Part shown: one piece after another, positions 20,917 through 30,638 of the stretch
Numbering within the stretch: position 1 is the first letter of the stretch
Layout of the letters: every line of letters begins with the position of its first letter
Source of the DNA: Leifsonia poae
Lineage (GTDB): Bacteria; Actinomycetota; Actinomycetes; Actinomycetales; Microbacteriaceae
Length of the DNA: 64,000 nt
Assembly (NCBI RefSeq): GCF_027921845.1
Contig: NZ_BSEN01000015.1
Location: 878,636 to 942,635 of the forward strand
Direction of reading: 5' to 3'
Translations under genes and position numbers: made by a program
Notes under the pieces: generated by a model
Database searches by the model: none
The model's input: only the letters and a program-made list of their open reading frames with translations
What the model was told of the DNA's origin: nothing

Positions 20917-22257
20917 CTAGCTCCCGCGCACGATCTTGCGCAGCTTCGCGAGGCGTGCGGAGACGTCGCGCTCGTTGCCGTGCTCGGTCGGCTGGTAGTA
21001 GGCGGCGTCGGAGAGTTCGTCGGGCAGATACTGCTGCCGGAGCACACCCAGCGCGTCGTCGTGCGGATACTGATACCCCTTGCCGTGGCCCAAGCGCTTG
21101 GCTCCCGGGTAATGCGCATCGCGCAGATGTTTCGGCACGCGCCCGATGCGCCCGGCGCGCACATCGGCGATGGCCGCGTCGAGCGCCATGTACGCCGCGT
21201 TCGACTTCGGAGCGGTCGCCAGGTGCACCACGGCCTGGGCCAACGGGATGCGCCCCTCCGGCATCCCGATGAACTGCACGGCGTCGGCGGCGGCGATCGC
21301 GACCACCAGAGCCTGCGGATCGGCCATGCCGATGTCTTCGGACGCCAGGATGATGATGCGGCGCGCGATGAAGCGCGGATCCTCCCCCGCCTCGATCATG
21401 CGGGCGAGGTAGTGGAGCGACGCATCGACGTCCGAGCCCCGCACCGACTTGATGAAGGCACTGATGACGTCGTAGTGCTCGTCGCCGTTGCGGTCGTAGC
21501 GCAGCAGCGCACGGTCGACCGCCTGCGCGACGATCTCGGCCGTGATGACCGGCTTCTTCTTGGAGGTCGCCGGTGTGGACGACGCGGCACTCACCGAGCC
21601 CGCCTCTAGCGCCGTCAGGGCGCGCCGCGCATCCCCGGAGGCGAGCCGGATGATCGCGGCCCTGGCCTCCTGGTCGAGCGTGTACTGGCCGGCGAGCCCG
21701 CGGTCGTCGGCGACGGCGCGGTCGATCACAATGCCGAGGTCGTCGTCGCTGAGGGTCTCCAGCGTGAGGAGGAGTGAGCGCGACAGCAGCGGAGAGATCA
21801 CCGAGAACGACGGGTTCTCGGTGGTCGCGGCGACCAGGATGACCCAGCCGTTCTCGACGCCAGGGAGCAGGGCATCCTGCTGCGCCTTGGTGAAGCGGTG
21901 GATCTCATCGAGGAAGAGCACGGTCGAGACGCCGTACAGGTCGCGGGTCGAGAGCGCCTCGTCCATCACCAGGCGCACGTCTTTGACCCCCGCCGTGACG
22001 GCGGAGAGCTCGACGAACCGACGGCCGGACGAGTGCGCGATGGCCTGCGCGAGCGTGGTCTTACCCGTACCCGGCGGCCCCCACAGGATGACGGAGACCG
22101 AGCCGGTCTCGCCGCTCTGGTCGGAGGCCAGCGCGACCAGCGGAGATCCGGGACGCAGCAGGTGCTTCTGACCCGCCACCTCGTCGAGTGACTTCGGACG
22201 CATCCGCACAGCCAACGGGGTCGCCCCTGTGCGGAGCCCGGGTTGCACGTCGACCAT
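20917..22257 (-). CDS. rarA: replication-associated recombination protein A (RarA/MgsA AAA+ ATPase)
   Basis: AAA+ clamp-loader-like ATPase acting at stalled replication forks. Walker A is [12 protein letters not shown] near residue 59, Walker B is LFLDEIHRF, and sensor residues lie in [10 protein letters not shown]. The C-terminal half has the MgsA tetramerisation domain ([18 protein letters not shown], then [14 protein letters not shown]). At 446 residues it is the normal length. The stop is followed by the rpsD leader. A divergent cyclophilin gene lies upstream. Confidence 0.96.
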   Translation of the reverse strand: MVDVQPGLRTGATPLAVRMRPKSLDEVAGQKHLLRPGSPLVALASDQSGETGSVSVILWGPPGTGKTTLAQAIAHSSGRRFVELSAVTAGVKDVRLVMDEALSTRDLYGVSTVLFLDEIHRFTKAQQDALLPGVENGWVILVAATTENPSFSVISPLLSRSLLLTLETLSDDDLGIVIDRAVADDRGLAGQYTLDQEARAAIIRLASGDARRALTALEAGSVSAASSTPATSKKKPVITAEIVAQAVDRALLRYDRNGDEHYDVISAFIKSVRGSDVDASLHYLARMIEAGEDPRFIARRIIILASEDIGMADPQALVVAIAAADAVQFIGMPEGRIPLAQAVVHLATAPKSNAAYMALDAAIADVRAGRIGRVPKHLRDAHYPGAKRLGHGKGYQYPHDDALGVLRQQYLPDELSDAAYYQPTEHGNERDVSARLAKLRKIVRGS

Positions 22258-22402
22258 TCCTCCAGGCTAGTCGGCACCGCCGACATGCTGGCTGGGAGCG
22301 GCGACTTTGTCACCCATAGGCAAGTCGCATAAAGTTCATCCTGATCCGCGGGCGGTGGCGCGACGGATCGTTCGCACGACGGCGCGCCCTCGGAGGAATC
22401 AC

Positions 22403-23170
22403 GTGGCATCAAACAGGCAGAACGACCGCGAAGCCCGGCAGGCCCGAGAGCGGCTGCGCGCCTATCAGGCGCGCCAGACCGTTCACGAGACCAAGACCAA
22501 GCGGCGTCGGCGCGACAACTGGATCGCCGGCGGCGCGGTGCTCGTCGTCATCGTGCTCGCCGTGGCCACGCAGCTGCTGTACTTCGCCAAGCCGGGCACG
22601 CCGAGCGCATCCGCCTCGCCGTCGGCCTCTGCGCAGACCTACACGCTGCCGCCGAAGACGCTCGCGGGCAACCGCCACTGGACCGGTGCCCTCACGATCA
22701 ACGACATCGCGCTCGGGGTCGACCTGGACGGCGCGAAGGCACCGCAGGCCGTGTCGAGTACGATCGGGCTCGCGTCCAAGGGCTTCTACGACGGGCTCAC
22801 CTGCCACCGTCTCACCAACGGCGGCTTCTATGTGCTGCAGTGCGGCGACCCCAAGGGCGACGGCTCCGGCGGTCCCGGATACTCGTACGGTCCGATCGAG
22901 AACGCACCGAAGGACGACATCTACCCGGCGGGCACGCTCGCCATGGCGCGACAGAGCGACAACGCCTCGAGCCAGGGCAGCCAGTTCTTCATCGTGTACA
23001 AGGACACCAAGATCCCGTCCGACAGCGCAGGCGGCTACACCGTGATCGGAAAGGTCACGAGCGGACTCGACAAGCTCATCTCCGGCGTCACGGACAAGGG
23101 CGTGCAGGGCGGCGGAACGGATGGCAAGCCGGTCGTCGCGACGACCATCGACAGCTTCTCGCTCCAGTAG
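22403..23170 (+). CDS. membrane-anchored cyclophilin-type peptidyl-prolyl isomerase
   Basis: Catalyses cis-trans isomerisation of proline bonds, probably on the outer face of the membrane. A basic cytoplasmic N-terminus of about 43 residues is followed by one membrane helix (GGAVLVVIVLAVATQLLYF), a Ser/Ala linker and a cyclophilin domain from about residue 90. Core motifs are recognisable though divergent: YDGLTCHRLTNGG, where the Arg is the catalytic one, QCGDPKGDG and SSQGSQFFIVY. GTG at 22403 was chosen because GGAGG lies seven bases upstream. It is divergent from rarA, as in related genomes. Confidence 0.9.
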   Translation: MASNRQNDREARQARERLRAYQARQTVHETKTKRRRRDNWIAGGAVLVVIVLAVATQLLYFAKPGTPSASASPSASAQTYTLPPKTLAGNRHWTGALTINDIALGVDLDGAKAPQAVSSTIGLASKGFYDGLTCHRLTNGGFYVLQCGDPKGDGSGGPGYSYGPIENAPKDDIYPAGTLAMARQSDNASSQGSQFFIVYKDTKIPSDSAGGYTVIGKVTSGLDKLISGVTDKGVQGGGTDGKPVVATTIDSFSLQ

Positions 23171-23272
23171 CGGATCATCCGGGGGCGGCTGCACGCCGCC
23201 CCTGCGTGCAATAGGCTGAATCGCAACTGTGGGCGGTCTCCCGCTCGGAACGTCATCAGCAAGGTGAGGGTC

Positions 23273-24502
23273 TTGGCTACTACTGATCAGCAACCGTGGG
23301 GTCGTGTCGATGAGACAGGCACCGTCTTCGTGCGCGAGGGCGACGGCGAGCGGGCCGTCGGCCAGTATCCCGACGGCACGGCCGAAGAGGCTCTCGCCTA
23401 CTTCGAGCGCAAGTACACCGACCTCGCCGGCCAGGTGACGCTGCTCGAGCAGCGCGCCAAGCGCGGCGCCCCCGCATCGGACATCGCCAAGGCGGTCGCA
23501 TCGCTCCGCACGAGCGTCGCCGGCGCCAACGCCGTCGGCGACCTCGCGTCGCTCGCCGCCCGTCTCGACACCCTCGGCGGAACCGTCGAAGAGCTCACGG
23601 AGCAGCAGAGCGCCGAGGCGAAGGCCCAGGTCGAGCAGGCCGTCGCTGAGCGCACGGCCATCGTCGTCGAGGCCGAGGCCCTTGCCGCCGAGGATCCTGC
23701 GCGCACGCAGTGGAAGCAGACCACCTCGGCTCTCGATTCGCTGTTCACCCGGTGGCAGACCCACCAGCACGATGGTCCGCGCATCCCCAAGAACGAGGCG
23801 AACGAGCTGTGGAAGCGGTTCCGCACCGCGCGCTCGACGATCGAGCACAACCGCAAGGCTTTCTTTGCCGAGCTCGACAACCAGCACCGCGATGTCCGGG
23901 CTCGCAAGACCGCGCTCATCGAGCAGGCGGAGGCGCTGATCCCCCGTGGCGCCGACGGTGTCCCCGAGTACCGTCAGCTGCTCGACCAGTGGAAGCTCGC
24001 CGGGCGCGCAGGCAAGCGCAACGACGACGCCCTCTGGGCCCGCTTCAAGGCCGCCGGCGACGCGATCTACTCCGCCAAGGCCGAGGTCGACGCGAAGGAC
24101 AACGAGGAGTACTCGGCCAACCTGGAACTCAAGCTCGCCCTCCTCGACGAGGCGGAGCCGCTGCTCAAAGCCACCGACCGCGAGTCGGCTCGGGCGACGC
24201 TCCTCTCGATCCAGCAGCGCTGGGATGAGATCGGCCGGGTGCCGCGCGATCAGGTGCGCCCGATCGAAGACCGGCTGCGCAAGGTCGAGGCCGCTGTGCG
24301 CCGCCTCGACGAAGAGCACTGGGAGCGGAACAACCCCGAGAAGAAGGCGCGCTCCGAGGGGCTCGCGAGCCAGCTCACCGAGGCGATCGCGAAGCTTCAG
24401 CAGGAGCTCGACGACGCCAAGGCGTCCGGCGACCAGCGCAAGGTCAAAGAAGCGCAGGAAGCACTGGACGCCCGCAAGGTCTGGCTCGACGCGCTGCAGT
24501 AG
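23273..24502 (+). CDS. DUF349 domain protein
   Basis: A highly charged, mostly helical protein of about 409 residues with repeated DUF349 units, recognisable from recurring segments such as WKQTTSALDSLFTRW, LWKRFRTARSTIEHN and LWARFKAAGDAIYSAK. The N-terminal part begins with a small beta-rich segment (WGRVDETGTVFVREGDGE). DUF349 proteins are widespread in actinobacteria; their molecular role is not settled. The TTG at 23273 follows GGTGA by five bases and is preferred to GTG at 23264. The C-terminus is a strongly predicted coiled coil. Confidence 0.88.
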   Translation: MATTDQQPWGRVDETGTVFVREGDGERAVGQYPDGTAEEALAYFERKYTDLAGQVTLLEQRAKRGAPASDIAKAVASLRTSVAGANAVGDLASLAARLDTLGGTVEELTEQQSAEAKAQVEQAVAERTAIVVEAEALAAEDPARTQWKQTTSALDSLFTRWQTHQHDGPRIPKNEANELWKRFRTARSTIEHNRKAFFAELDNQHRDVRARKTALIEQAEALIPRGADGVPEYRQLLDQWKLAGRAGKRNDDALWARFKAAGDAIYSAKAEVDAKDNEEYSANLELKLALLDEAEPLLKATDRESARATLLSIQQRWDEIGRVPRDQVRPIEDRLRKVEAAVRRLDEEHWERNNPEKKARSEGLASQLTEAIAKLQQELDDAKASGDQRKVKEAQEALDARKVWLDALQ

Positions 24503-24589
24503 ACGCGGGGCGTCCGTCCACAGGGCGGGTTCTCCACCGCTCTTCTCTCTGCGGCCCACGCCCGGTGGGTGCGGCGCGAAGCTGGGAGC

Positions 24590-25186
24590 ATGACATCGGT
24601 GCTCCCCCGGCTTCTCGGCCCTCCCACGATCCCGCAGGCCGAACTGAGCGCCCTGCGGCTCGACGGACAGCTCTATCGGGTCGGCGACTCCTATGCGACG
24701 CTCGACACCCCCGACACGCACGAGTTGCGCGCTGAGGCATTCGCACTCCTCGCCGCGCCGTCCATGATCGCCGATCGTCGTACGGCGGCGTGGATCCACG
24801 GCGTCAGGGCCGAGCCCCCTCCCGTGCTGCATGCGTGCGTCGACCGCGCCCGACGAGGCCCAGCATCGAATCCGCCCGGCATCGACCTGCGTCAGTGCGC
24901 ACTCGAACGCGGCGATGTGCTGCGCGTCGGGCGCGCGCGGCTCACCTCGCCGCTGCGCACCGTGGTCGATCTGCTCCGCACCGAGCAGCGGTTCACGGCG
25001 GGACTCGCCCTACAGGTGCAGGCGCTTCTGGCCCTGGCCGGCGTCGCACCGGCGGAGTGCCAGGCGCACATCAAACGGCACATCCAGTCGCCCGGCACGC
25101 GCCGAGCCCTGGTCCGGCTCGCAGCGGTCCCGCAGCATCGGGCCGCGCCCGAGAGTCAGCCCGCGCTCACCCGGTACACGTCGTAG
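24590..25186 (+). CDS. AbiEi-like protein (type IV antitoxin family resemblance)
   Basis: A 198-residue soluble protein. The stretch around HGVRAEPPP and the later RLTSPLRTVVDLLR resemble AbiEi-type antitoxin or DUF559-associated proteins that are abundant in Microbacteriaceae. AbiEi proteins are transcriptional antitoxins to the nucleotidyltransferase AbiEii, but no such partner lies nearby and no winged-helix N-terminus is obvious, so the antitoxin role is doubtful. Its 3' end overlaps the 3' end of the convergent rel gene by 31 bases. The start is an ATG preceded by GGGAG. Confidence 0.65.
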   Translation: MTSVLPRLLGPPTIPQAELSALRLDGQLYRVGDSYATLDTPDTHELRAEAFALLAAPSMIADRRTAAWIHGVRAEPPPVLHACVDRARRGPASNPPGIDLRQCALERGDVLRVGRARLTSPLRTVVDLLRTEQRFTAGLALQVQALLALAGVAPAECQAHIKRHIQSPGTRRALVRLAAVPQHRAAPESQPALTRYTS

Positions 25187-27399
25187 ACGGCGTCGATCCG
25201 GCGCACCGCGTTCAGCACGCGGTCGAGGTGGGTGGTGTCCCCCATCTCGAACACGAATCGGCTGAGGGCGAGGCGATTGCTCGACGTCGTCACCGTGGCC
25301 GACAGGATGTTCACGTGGTGCTCGGAGAGCACGCGCGTGACGTCGGACAGCAGCCCGGCCCGGTCGAGGGCCTCGACCTGGATCTGCACGAGGAACACGC
25401 TCTTGGAGCTCGGCGCCCACTCGACGTCGATCATCCGTTCGGGCTCCTGCAGCAGCGACTGCACGTTGTGGCAGCTCGCCTGGTGCACGGAGACACCGGC
25501 CCCGCGCGTCACGAAGCCGACGATCGGGTCGCCGGGCACCGGGGTGCAGCACTTCGCGAGCTTGACCAGGATGTCCGGTGCACCGCGCACGAGCACGCCG
25601 GAGTCGCTGTTGCGCAGCTGACGAGACCGTCCCTTGACGGGCAGTTCGAGGTCGCCATCCGTCTCGGCCTCGGTCTGCACCGACGCGACGACCTTCTCGA
25701 TCACCGACTGCGTCGAGACGTGACCCTCGCCCACCGCGGCGTACAACGACGAGACGTCGTCGTACTTCAGCAGCGACGCGACCTCGACCAGGGAGTCCTG
25801 CGACATCAGCTTCTGCAGCGGCAGGTTCTGCTTGCGCATGGCACGGGCGATCGCGTCCTTGCCCTGCTCGATCGCCTCGTCGCGGCGCTCCTTGGTGAAC
25901 CACTGGCGGATCTTGTTCCTGGCACGCGGGCTCTTGACGAAATTGAGCCAGTCCTGGCTCGGACCGGAGTCGGGGTTCTTCGACGTGAAGACCTCCACGA
26001 CATCCCCGGTCGTGAGGGTGCTCTCGAGCGGCACCAGGCGACCGTTGACCTTCGCGCCCATCGTGCGGTGCCCGACCTCGGTGTGCACGGCATAGGCGAA
26101 GTCCACCGGTGTCGCGCCCGCCGGCAGGCCGATGACGCGACCCTTCGGCGTGAAGACGTAGACCTCTTTGGCACCGATCTCGAAGCGGAGCGAGTCGAGG
26201 AACTCGCTCGGGTCGGCGGTCTCGGCCTGCCAGTCGGAGATGTGCGCGAGCCAGGCGAGGTCGGTGTCGTCCTTGGCGGGGCCACCGGAGCTCTTGCCTG
26301 TCGTCTGCTCCTTGTATTTCCAGTGCGCGGCGACACCGAACTCGGCGCGCTGATGCATCTCCTCCGTACGGATCTGGATCTCGACCGGGCGGCCCTCCGG
26401 ACCGATCACCGTCGTGTGAAGCGACTGGTACAGGTTGAACTTCGGCGTGGCGATGTAGTCCTTGAATCGCCCGGGCATCGGCGTCCAGCGCGCGTGGATC
26501 TGACCGAGCACGGCGTAGCAGTCGCGCACCGAGTTCACGAGCACCCGGATGCCCACCAGGTCGTAGATCTCGTCGAACTCACGTCCGCGCACGACCATCT
26601 TCTGATAGATCGAGTAGTACTGCTTGGGTCGCCCGACCACCTTGCCGCGGATCTTCGCGCTCTTCAGATCGTCGTTGATCGAGTCGATGACCTGCTGGAC
26701 GAGGCGCTCGCGCTCGGGAGTGCGCTGCCGTACGAGGCTCTCGATCTCTGCGTAGAGCTTCGGGTAGAGCACCGCGAACGAGAGGTCTTCCAGCTCCCAC
26801 TTGATGGTCTGGATTCCGAGGCGGTGCGCGAGCGGCGCGTAGATCTCCAGCGTCTCTGTCGCCTTGCGCGTCGCCGACGCGGCGGGCACGAACCCCCAGG
26901 TGCGGGCGTTGTGGAGCCGGTCGGCGAGCTTGATGATCAGCACGCGGATGTCCTTCGACATCGCCACGATCATCTTGCGGACCGTCTCGGCCTGCGCGCT
27001 GTCGCCGTACTTGACCTTGTCGAGCTTGGTCACGCCGTCGACGAGCATCGCGATCTCATCGCCGAACGCGTCGCGCAGCTCGTCGAGGGTGTACTCGGTG
27101 TCTTCGACCGTGTCGTGCAGGAGGGCGGCCGCGATCGTCTTGGCGCCGATCCCGAGATCGGCGAGGATCTGCGCGACCGCGACGGGGTGCGTGATGTACG
27201 GCTCGCCCGACCGGCGCTTCTGTCCCGAGTGGGCGCGTTCGGCCACCGTATAGGCGCGTTCGATCAGCGACAGATCGGCCTTCGGGTGGTGCAGCCGAAC
27301 CGTCCGGATGAGCGTGTCGACCGCTCCCGCCGGTTGCGCGCGCGAGAAGATGCGCGGCACGAGGCGGCGCAGCGAAGCAGTCTGTGTCGTATCAACCAT
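25156..27399 (-). CDS. rel: bifunctional (p)ppGpp synthetase/hydrolase Rel
   Basis: Makes and degrades the alarmone (p)ppGpp in the stringent response. The HD hydrolase domain is intact (LLHDTVEDTEYTLDEL, with LADRLHNART), followed by the synthetase domain (GRPKQYYSIYQKM, REFDEIYDLVGIRVLV, LYQSLHTTVIGPEG), a TGS domain (VYVFTPKGRVIGLPAGATPVDFAYAVH), a helical and zinc-finger-like region with AKCCTPVPGDPIVGF, and a C-terminal ACT domain. At 747 residues it is full length, so both activities are expected. The ATG follows AAGGAGG. It is convergent with the AbiEi-like gene. Confidence 0.97.
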   Translation of the reverse strand: MVDTTQTASLRRLVPRIFSRAQPAGAVDTLIRTVRLHHPKADLSLIERAYTVAERAHSGQKRRSGEPYITHPVAVAQILADLGIGAKTIAAALLHDTVEDTEYTLDELRDAFGDEIAMLVDGVTKLDKVKYGDSAQAETVRKMIVAMSKDIRVLIIKLADRLHNARTWGFVPAASATRKATETLEIYAPLAHRLGIQTIKWELEDLSFAVLYPKLYAEIESLVRQRTPERERLVQQVIDSINDDLKSAKIRGKVVGRPKQYYSIYQKMVVRGREFDEIYDLVGIRVLVNSVRDCYAVLGQIHARWTPMPGRFKDYIATPKFNLYQSLHTTVIGPEGRPVEIQIRTEEMHQRAEFGVAAHWKYKEQTTGKSSGGPAKDDTDLAWLAHISDWQAETADPSEFLDSLRFEIGAKEVYVFTPKGRVIGLPAGATPVDFAYAVHTEVGHRTMGAKVNGRLVPLESTLTTGDVVEVFTSKNPDSGPSQDWLNFVKSPRARNKIRQWFTKERRDEAIEQGKDAIARAMRKQNLPLQKLMSQDSLVEVASLLKYDDVSSLYAAVGEGHVSTQSVIEKVVASVQTEAETDGDLELPVKGRSRQLRNSDSGVLVRGAPDILVKLAKCCTPVPGDPIVGFVTRGAGVSVHQASCHNVQSLLQEPERMIDVEWAPSSKSVFLVQIQVEALDRAGLLSDVTRVLSEHHVNILSATVTTSSNRLALSRFVFEMGDTTHLDRVLNAVRRIDAVYDVYRVSAG

Positions 27400-27468
27400 G
27401 CGCGCGCCTCCTTCTCCCTATTATCGCCGCCGCGACACCCCGCTCGTTCACGGGGCCGACTCCGGCGT

Positions 27469-27828
27469 TCAGACGACGTCTCCCGCAGAGCCGTCGTCAC
27501 GAACGACGGCGGCGCCATGCGCCTGCCACGCGCTCATCCCGCCGGCCACATTGGCCGCGGGATAGTCAGCCCGGTTGAGGGCGTCCGTCGCGAGACGGGA
27601 GCGACCACCCGAATGGCAGACCACCAGGATCTGCTGATCTTCGGGCAGCTCGTGCTGTCGTGTCTGGAGTTCGTACAGCGGGATGTGGTGAGCATCCGGC
27701 GCGTGTCCGGCCTCCCACTCGTGCGCCTCGCGGACGTCGAGCAGCCAGGCCGAACCCGCTCCGACGAGTTCGCTCGCGCGCGCGGCGCTCACCTCGTCTT
27801 CGTCGAGATAAGAACCGCTCACGGTCAC
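27469..27828 (-). CDS. single-domain rhodanese-like protein
   Basis: Sulfurtransferase fold of 119 residues. The active-site loop is VCHSGGRSRLATDAL with the catalytic Cys, and the domain starts with the typical WLLDVREAHEWEAGHAPDAHHI. It may transfer sulfur or bind anions; the substrate is unknown. It lies three bases downstream of secF on the same strand and may be co-transcribed with the Sec genes. A second GTG six bases inside is an alternative start. Confidence 0.92.
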   Translation of the reverse strand: MTVSGSYLDEDEVSAARASELVGAGSAWLLDVREAHEWEAGHAPDAHHIPLYELQTRQHELPEDQQILVVCHSGGRSRLATDALNRADYPAANVAGGMSAWQAHGAAVVRDDGSAGDVV

Positions 27829-27831
27829 CTT

Positions 27832-28848
27832 CTATTCCGCCGTGACCGGCACCGGCTGCGGTGCGGCGGCCTTGGGCCGGATGGAGAGCACCTTCGCGTC
27901 GTGCTTCTTGATGGCAGCCTCGCCCTCGCGGAACTGCGAGTACATCGGAGCGGCCAGGAAGATCGTCGAGTAGGTTCCGACGATGATGCCGATGAGCAGC
28001 GCGAGCGAGATGTCGCGCAGGGTGTCGGCGCCGAGCGCGAATGCTCCGATGAAGAGGATGGAGGCGACGGGCAGCACGGCCACGACGGCGGTGTTGATCG
28101 ATCGCACCAGGGTCTGGTTCACCGCCAGGTTCACCGATTCCGCGAACGTGCGGCGGGTGAGCTCCAGCTCTTCCTTGGTGTTCTCACGGACCTTGTCGAA
28201 GACCACGACCGTGTCGTAGAGCGAGTAACCCAGGATGGTCAGGAAGCCGATCATGGTCGCGGGAGACACCTCGAACCCGACCAGCGCGTAGATGCCGGCC
28301 GTGATGATGAGGTCGTGGAACAGCGAGATGATCGCCGACGCCGACATTTTCCAGGTGCGGAAGTAGAGCGCCATCGCGATGAACGCCAGCAACAGGAACA
28401 CCACGATGCCCTGGATCGACTGCTGCGTCACATCCGCGCCCCACGAGGGTCCGATGAACGTCGACGAGACGTCGGTGGCGCGCACGTCGTAGGCCTTCGC
28501 CAGCGCGTCCGCGACCTCCTTGGTCTGCGTCTCGGTCAGCTGGTCGGTCTGAACGCGAACGGAGTCGTTGTTGACCGTGGTGACGTGAGCGACCTTGTTG
28601 GGAACGACGCTGTCCAGCGCATCCTGCGCCTTGGCTGTCGAGGTGTCGTCGACGTTGGTGATCGTGAACTGCGATCCGCCACGGAACTCGATGCTGAAGT
28701 TGAAGCCGCCCTTGATCACGGGGATCAGGATGGACAGGATGACCATGACGGCCGCGATCCAGTACCAGATCTTGCGCTTGCCGACGAAGTCGAACGAACG
28801 GGCGCCGGTGTAGAGGTCGTTACCGAATGTGGTGAGTCGACTGGCCAT
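27832..28848 (-). CDS. secF: protein translocase subunit SecF
   Basis: Works with SecD in the membrane to drive late steps of Sec-dependent export using the proton motive force. Six membrane helices are expected: the first near residues 28 to 46 (WYWIAAVMVILSILIPVI), five more clustered after residue 140, with the family motifs IEFRGGSQFTI in the periplasmic domain and GYSLYDTVVVFDKVREN. At 338 residues it is normal. Its start overlaps the secD stop by one base. Confidence 0.96.
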   Translation of the reverse strand: MASRLTTFGNDLYTGARSFDFVGKRKIWYWIAAVMVILSILIPVIKGGFNFSIEFRGGSQFTITNVDDTSTAKAQDALDSVVPNKVAHVTTVNNDSVRVQTDQLTETQTKEVADALAKAYDVRATDVSSTFIGPSWGADVTQQSIQGIVVFLLLAFIAMALYFRTWKMSASAIISLFHDLIITAGIYALVGFEVSPATMIGFLTILGYSLYDTVVVFDKVRENTKEELELTRRTFAESVNLAVNQTLVRSINTAVVAVLPVASILFIGAFALGADTLRDISLALLIGIIVGTYSTIFLAAPMYSQFREGEAAIKKHDAKVLSIRPKAAAPQPVPVTAE

Positions 28849-30575
28849 CAGGAGTCCTTCCCCCCGCTCTTGCTATCCGACGACGCCGATGCGGAGGCCA
28901 GTTCGGCCGCCTTGCGTTCGGCGATGGTCTGGCGGCGGGCCGCCTCCTTGCTGGCGGATGCAGCCTTTCCGGGTGCGACAGCCACCGGCTTGCGGAACTG
29001 AGCGGCGCCGCGGTACACGGCACCGAGCGCCTGCGGGTCGAGACCGCTCCACGGGCTCCCGCTGTTGAAGTAGCGGGTCTTCGCGAGCAGCTGCAGCACC
29101 GGATGCGTGAACAGCAGCACCACGAGCACGTCGATGATCGTCGTGAGTCCGAGGGTGAACGCGAATCCACGGACGTTGGCCGCGGCGAGCACGTAGAGCA
29201 CGACGGCGGCGAGCAGGTTGGTGGCCTTGGAGGCGTAGATCGTGCGCTGGGCTCGCTTCCAACCCGCCTCGACGGCGGATTCGAGACCTCTGCCGTCGCG
29301 CAACTCATCGCGTATTCGTTCGAAGTACACGATGAACGAGTCGGCCGTGAATCCGATCGCGACGATCAGACCCGCCACACCTGCCAACGACAAGCGGTAG
29401 CCGTAGTGCCACGAGAGCAGAGAGATCGTGAGGTACGTGAGCAGGGCGGCGACCACGAGCGAAATGATCGTGACGAAGCCGAGCAGGCGGTATTGGAACA
29501 GGGTGTAGATCGCGACCAGGATCAGACCGATGAGACCGGCGATGAGACCTGCGAGCAGCTGCGACGAACCGAGCGTCGCCGAGATCGTGTCCTGGCTCTG
29601 CACCTTGAACGAGAACGGCAGCGCGCCGAACTTGAGCTGGTCGGCCAGGGTCTTCGCGCTGTCCTGCGTGAAGTTGCCGCTGATCTGCGGACGGCCGTCG
29701 GTGATCACGGCGTTGGTGGTCGGGGCCGAGATGACCTTGCCGTCGAGCACGATCGCGAACTGGTTCTGCGCGCCGGTCAGGCCGTTCAGGCGGGTGGTGA
29801 CGTCGGCGAAGGCCTTGGTGCCCGCATCGTTGAAGATGATGTTGACGGCCCACTGACCGTTGCTGACACCGCTGGAGCTCTGCATGAGCCCGCTGTTGGC
29901 GTCTTTGATGTCCTGACCGCGGACCTCGACGGGGCCGAGCAGGTACTTGACCGTGCCCCCGTCGTCACAGGTGATGAGCGGTTCGTCCGTCGGCGCGGTA
30001 CCGGTGTTCTTGGCGGCGTCCGAGTCGCACGAGAACGCGTTGAACTGCGCCTGGAGCTCCGGCGTCACCCAGGCGAGGTCGCTGCCGTTGGTGGGCTTGG
30101 TCGAGGGCGTGGACTGCAGGCCGGGAGCCGGGCTCGGTGCCGGTGTCGTCTTGCCGTCGGCCCCGACGACCTCGTTGGTCGGGCCGCCCGAGATGAGCAC
30201 CGGACGGAAGTCGAGCTTGGCGCTCGCCTTGATGCGGTCGAGCGTCTGCTGGTCGGGGGTGCCGGGGATCGAGACGACGATGTTCTTCGAACCCTCGGTC
30301 GAGATCTCCGACTCCGAGACGCCGGCGGCGTCGATGCGCTGCCGGATGATCGACACGGCCTGGTCGAGCTGCTGCTGCTCGATCGCCTGGCCGTTCTGCA
30401 CCTGCGGCGCCAGGATGATCTGGGTTCCGCCCTGGAGGTCGAGAGCGAGCTTGGGCAGCCACGTCGCGTTGCTCCAGATGACGCCAGCCGTGAGCGTACC
30501 GAGGAGCACCACGACGATGACGCCGAGCCAACTCAGTGAACGCCAGGCCTTCTTGACCGGGGTCGACTTTGCCAC
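28848..30575 (-). CDS. secD: protein translocase subunit SecD
   Basis: Partner of SecF. The first membrane helix (LGVIVVVLLGTLTAGVIW) is followed by the family's DLQGGTQIIL motif, the large extracellular P1 domain and five C-terminal helices with GFTADSFIVYFERIRDELRD. The 575-residue length is normal for actinobacteria. Its P1 region contains a Pro/Ser/Thr-rich insert near residues 130 to 155. GTG start; yajC lies upstream on the same strand, separated by a hairpin. Confidence 0.96.
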   Translation of the reverse strand: MAKSTPVKKAWRSLSWLGVIVVVLLGTLTAGVIWSNATWLPKLALDLQGGTQIILAPQVQNGQAIEQQQLDQAVSIIRQRIDAAGVSESEISTEGSKNIVVSIPGTPDQQTLDRIKASAKLDFRPVLISGGPTNEVVGADGKTTPAPSPAPGLQSTPSTKPTNGSDLAWVTPELQAQFNAFSCDSDAAKNTGTAPTDEPLITCDDGGTVKYLLGPVEVRGQDIKDANSGLMQSSSGVSNGQWAVNIIFNDAGTKAFADVTTRLNGLTGAQNQFAIVLDGKVISAPTTNAVITDGRPQISGNFTQDSAKTLADQLKFGALPFSFKVQSQDTISATLGSSQLLAGLIAGLIGLILVAIYTLFQYRLLGFVTIISLVVAALLTYLTISLLSWHYGYRLSLAGVAGLIVAIGFTADSFIVYFERIRDELRDGRGLESAVEAGWKRAQRTIYASKATNLLAAVVLYVLAAANVRGFAFTLGLTTIIDVLVVLLFTHPVLQLLAKTRYFNSGSPWSGLDPQALGAVYRGAAQFRKPVAVAPGKAASASKEAARRQTIAERKAAELASASASSDSKSGGKDS

Positions 30576-30598
30576 CTAATACTCAGCTTTCTACGAGC

Positions 30599-30625
30599 GT
30601 GCCCGCGCCGAACCGACGCGGGCAC
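30599..30625 (-). other. intercistronic hairpin between yajC and secD
   Basis: GTGCCCGCG pairs perfectly with CGCGGGCAC around a nine-base loop, in the gap between the yajC stop and the secD start. No T-run follows on the minus strand, so it is more likely an mRNA-processing or stability element, or a partial attenuator, than a full terminator. Confidence 0.4.
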
Positions 30626-30638
30626 ACAGGAAATGGGG

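Noticed and set aside
24790-29001. A 1403-codon open frame on the plus strand
   Set aside because: It is antisense to rel, the rhodanese gene and secF, all of which are full-length, conserved proteins. Its composition (runs of Arg, Asp, Leu, Val, His) is typical of mirror frames in high-GC genes.
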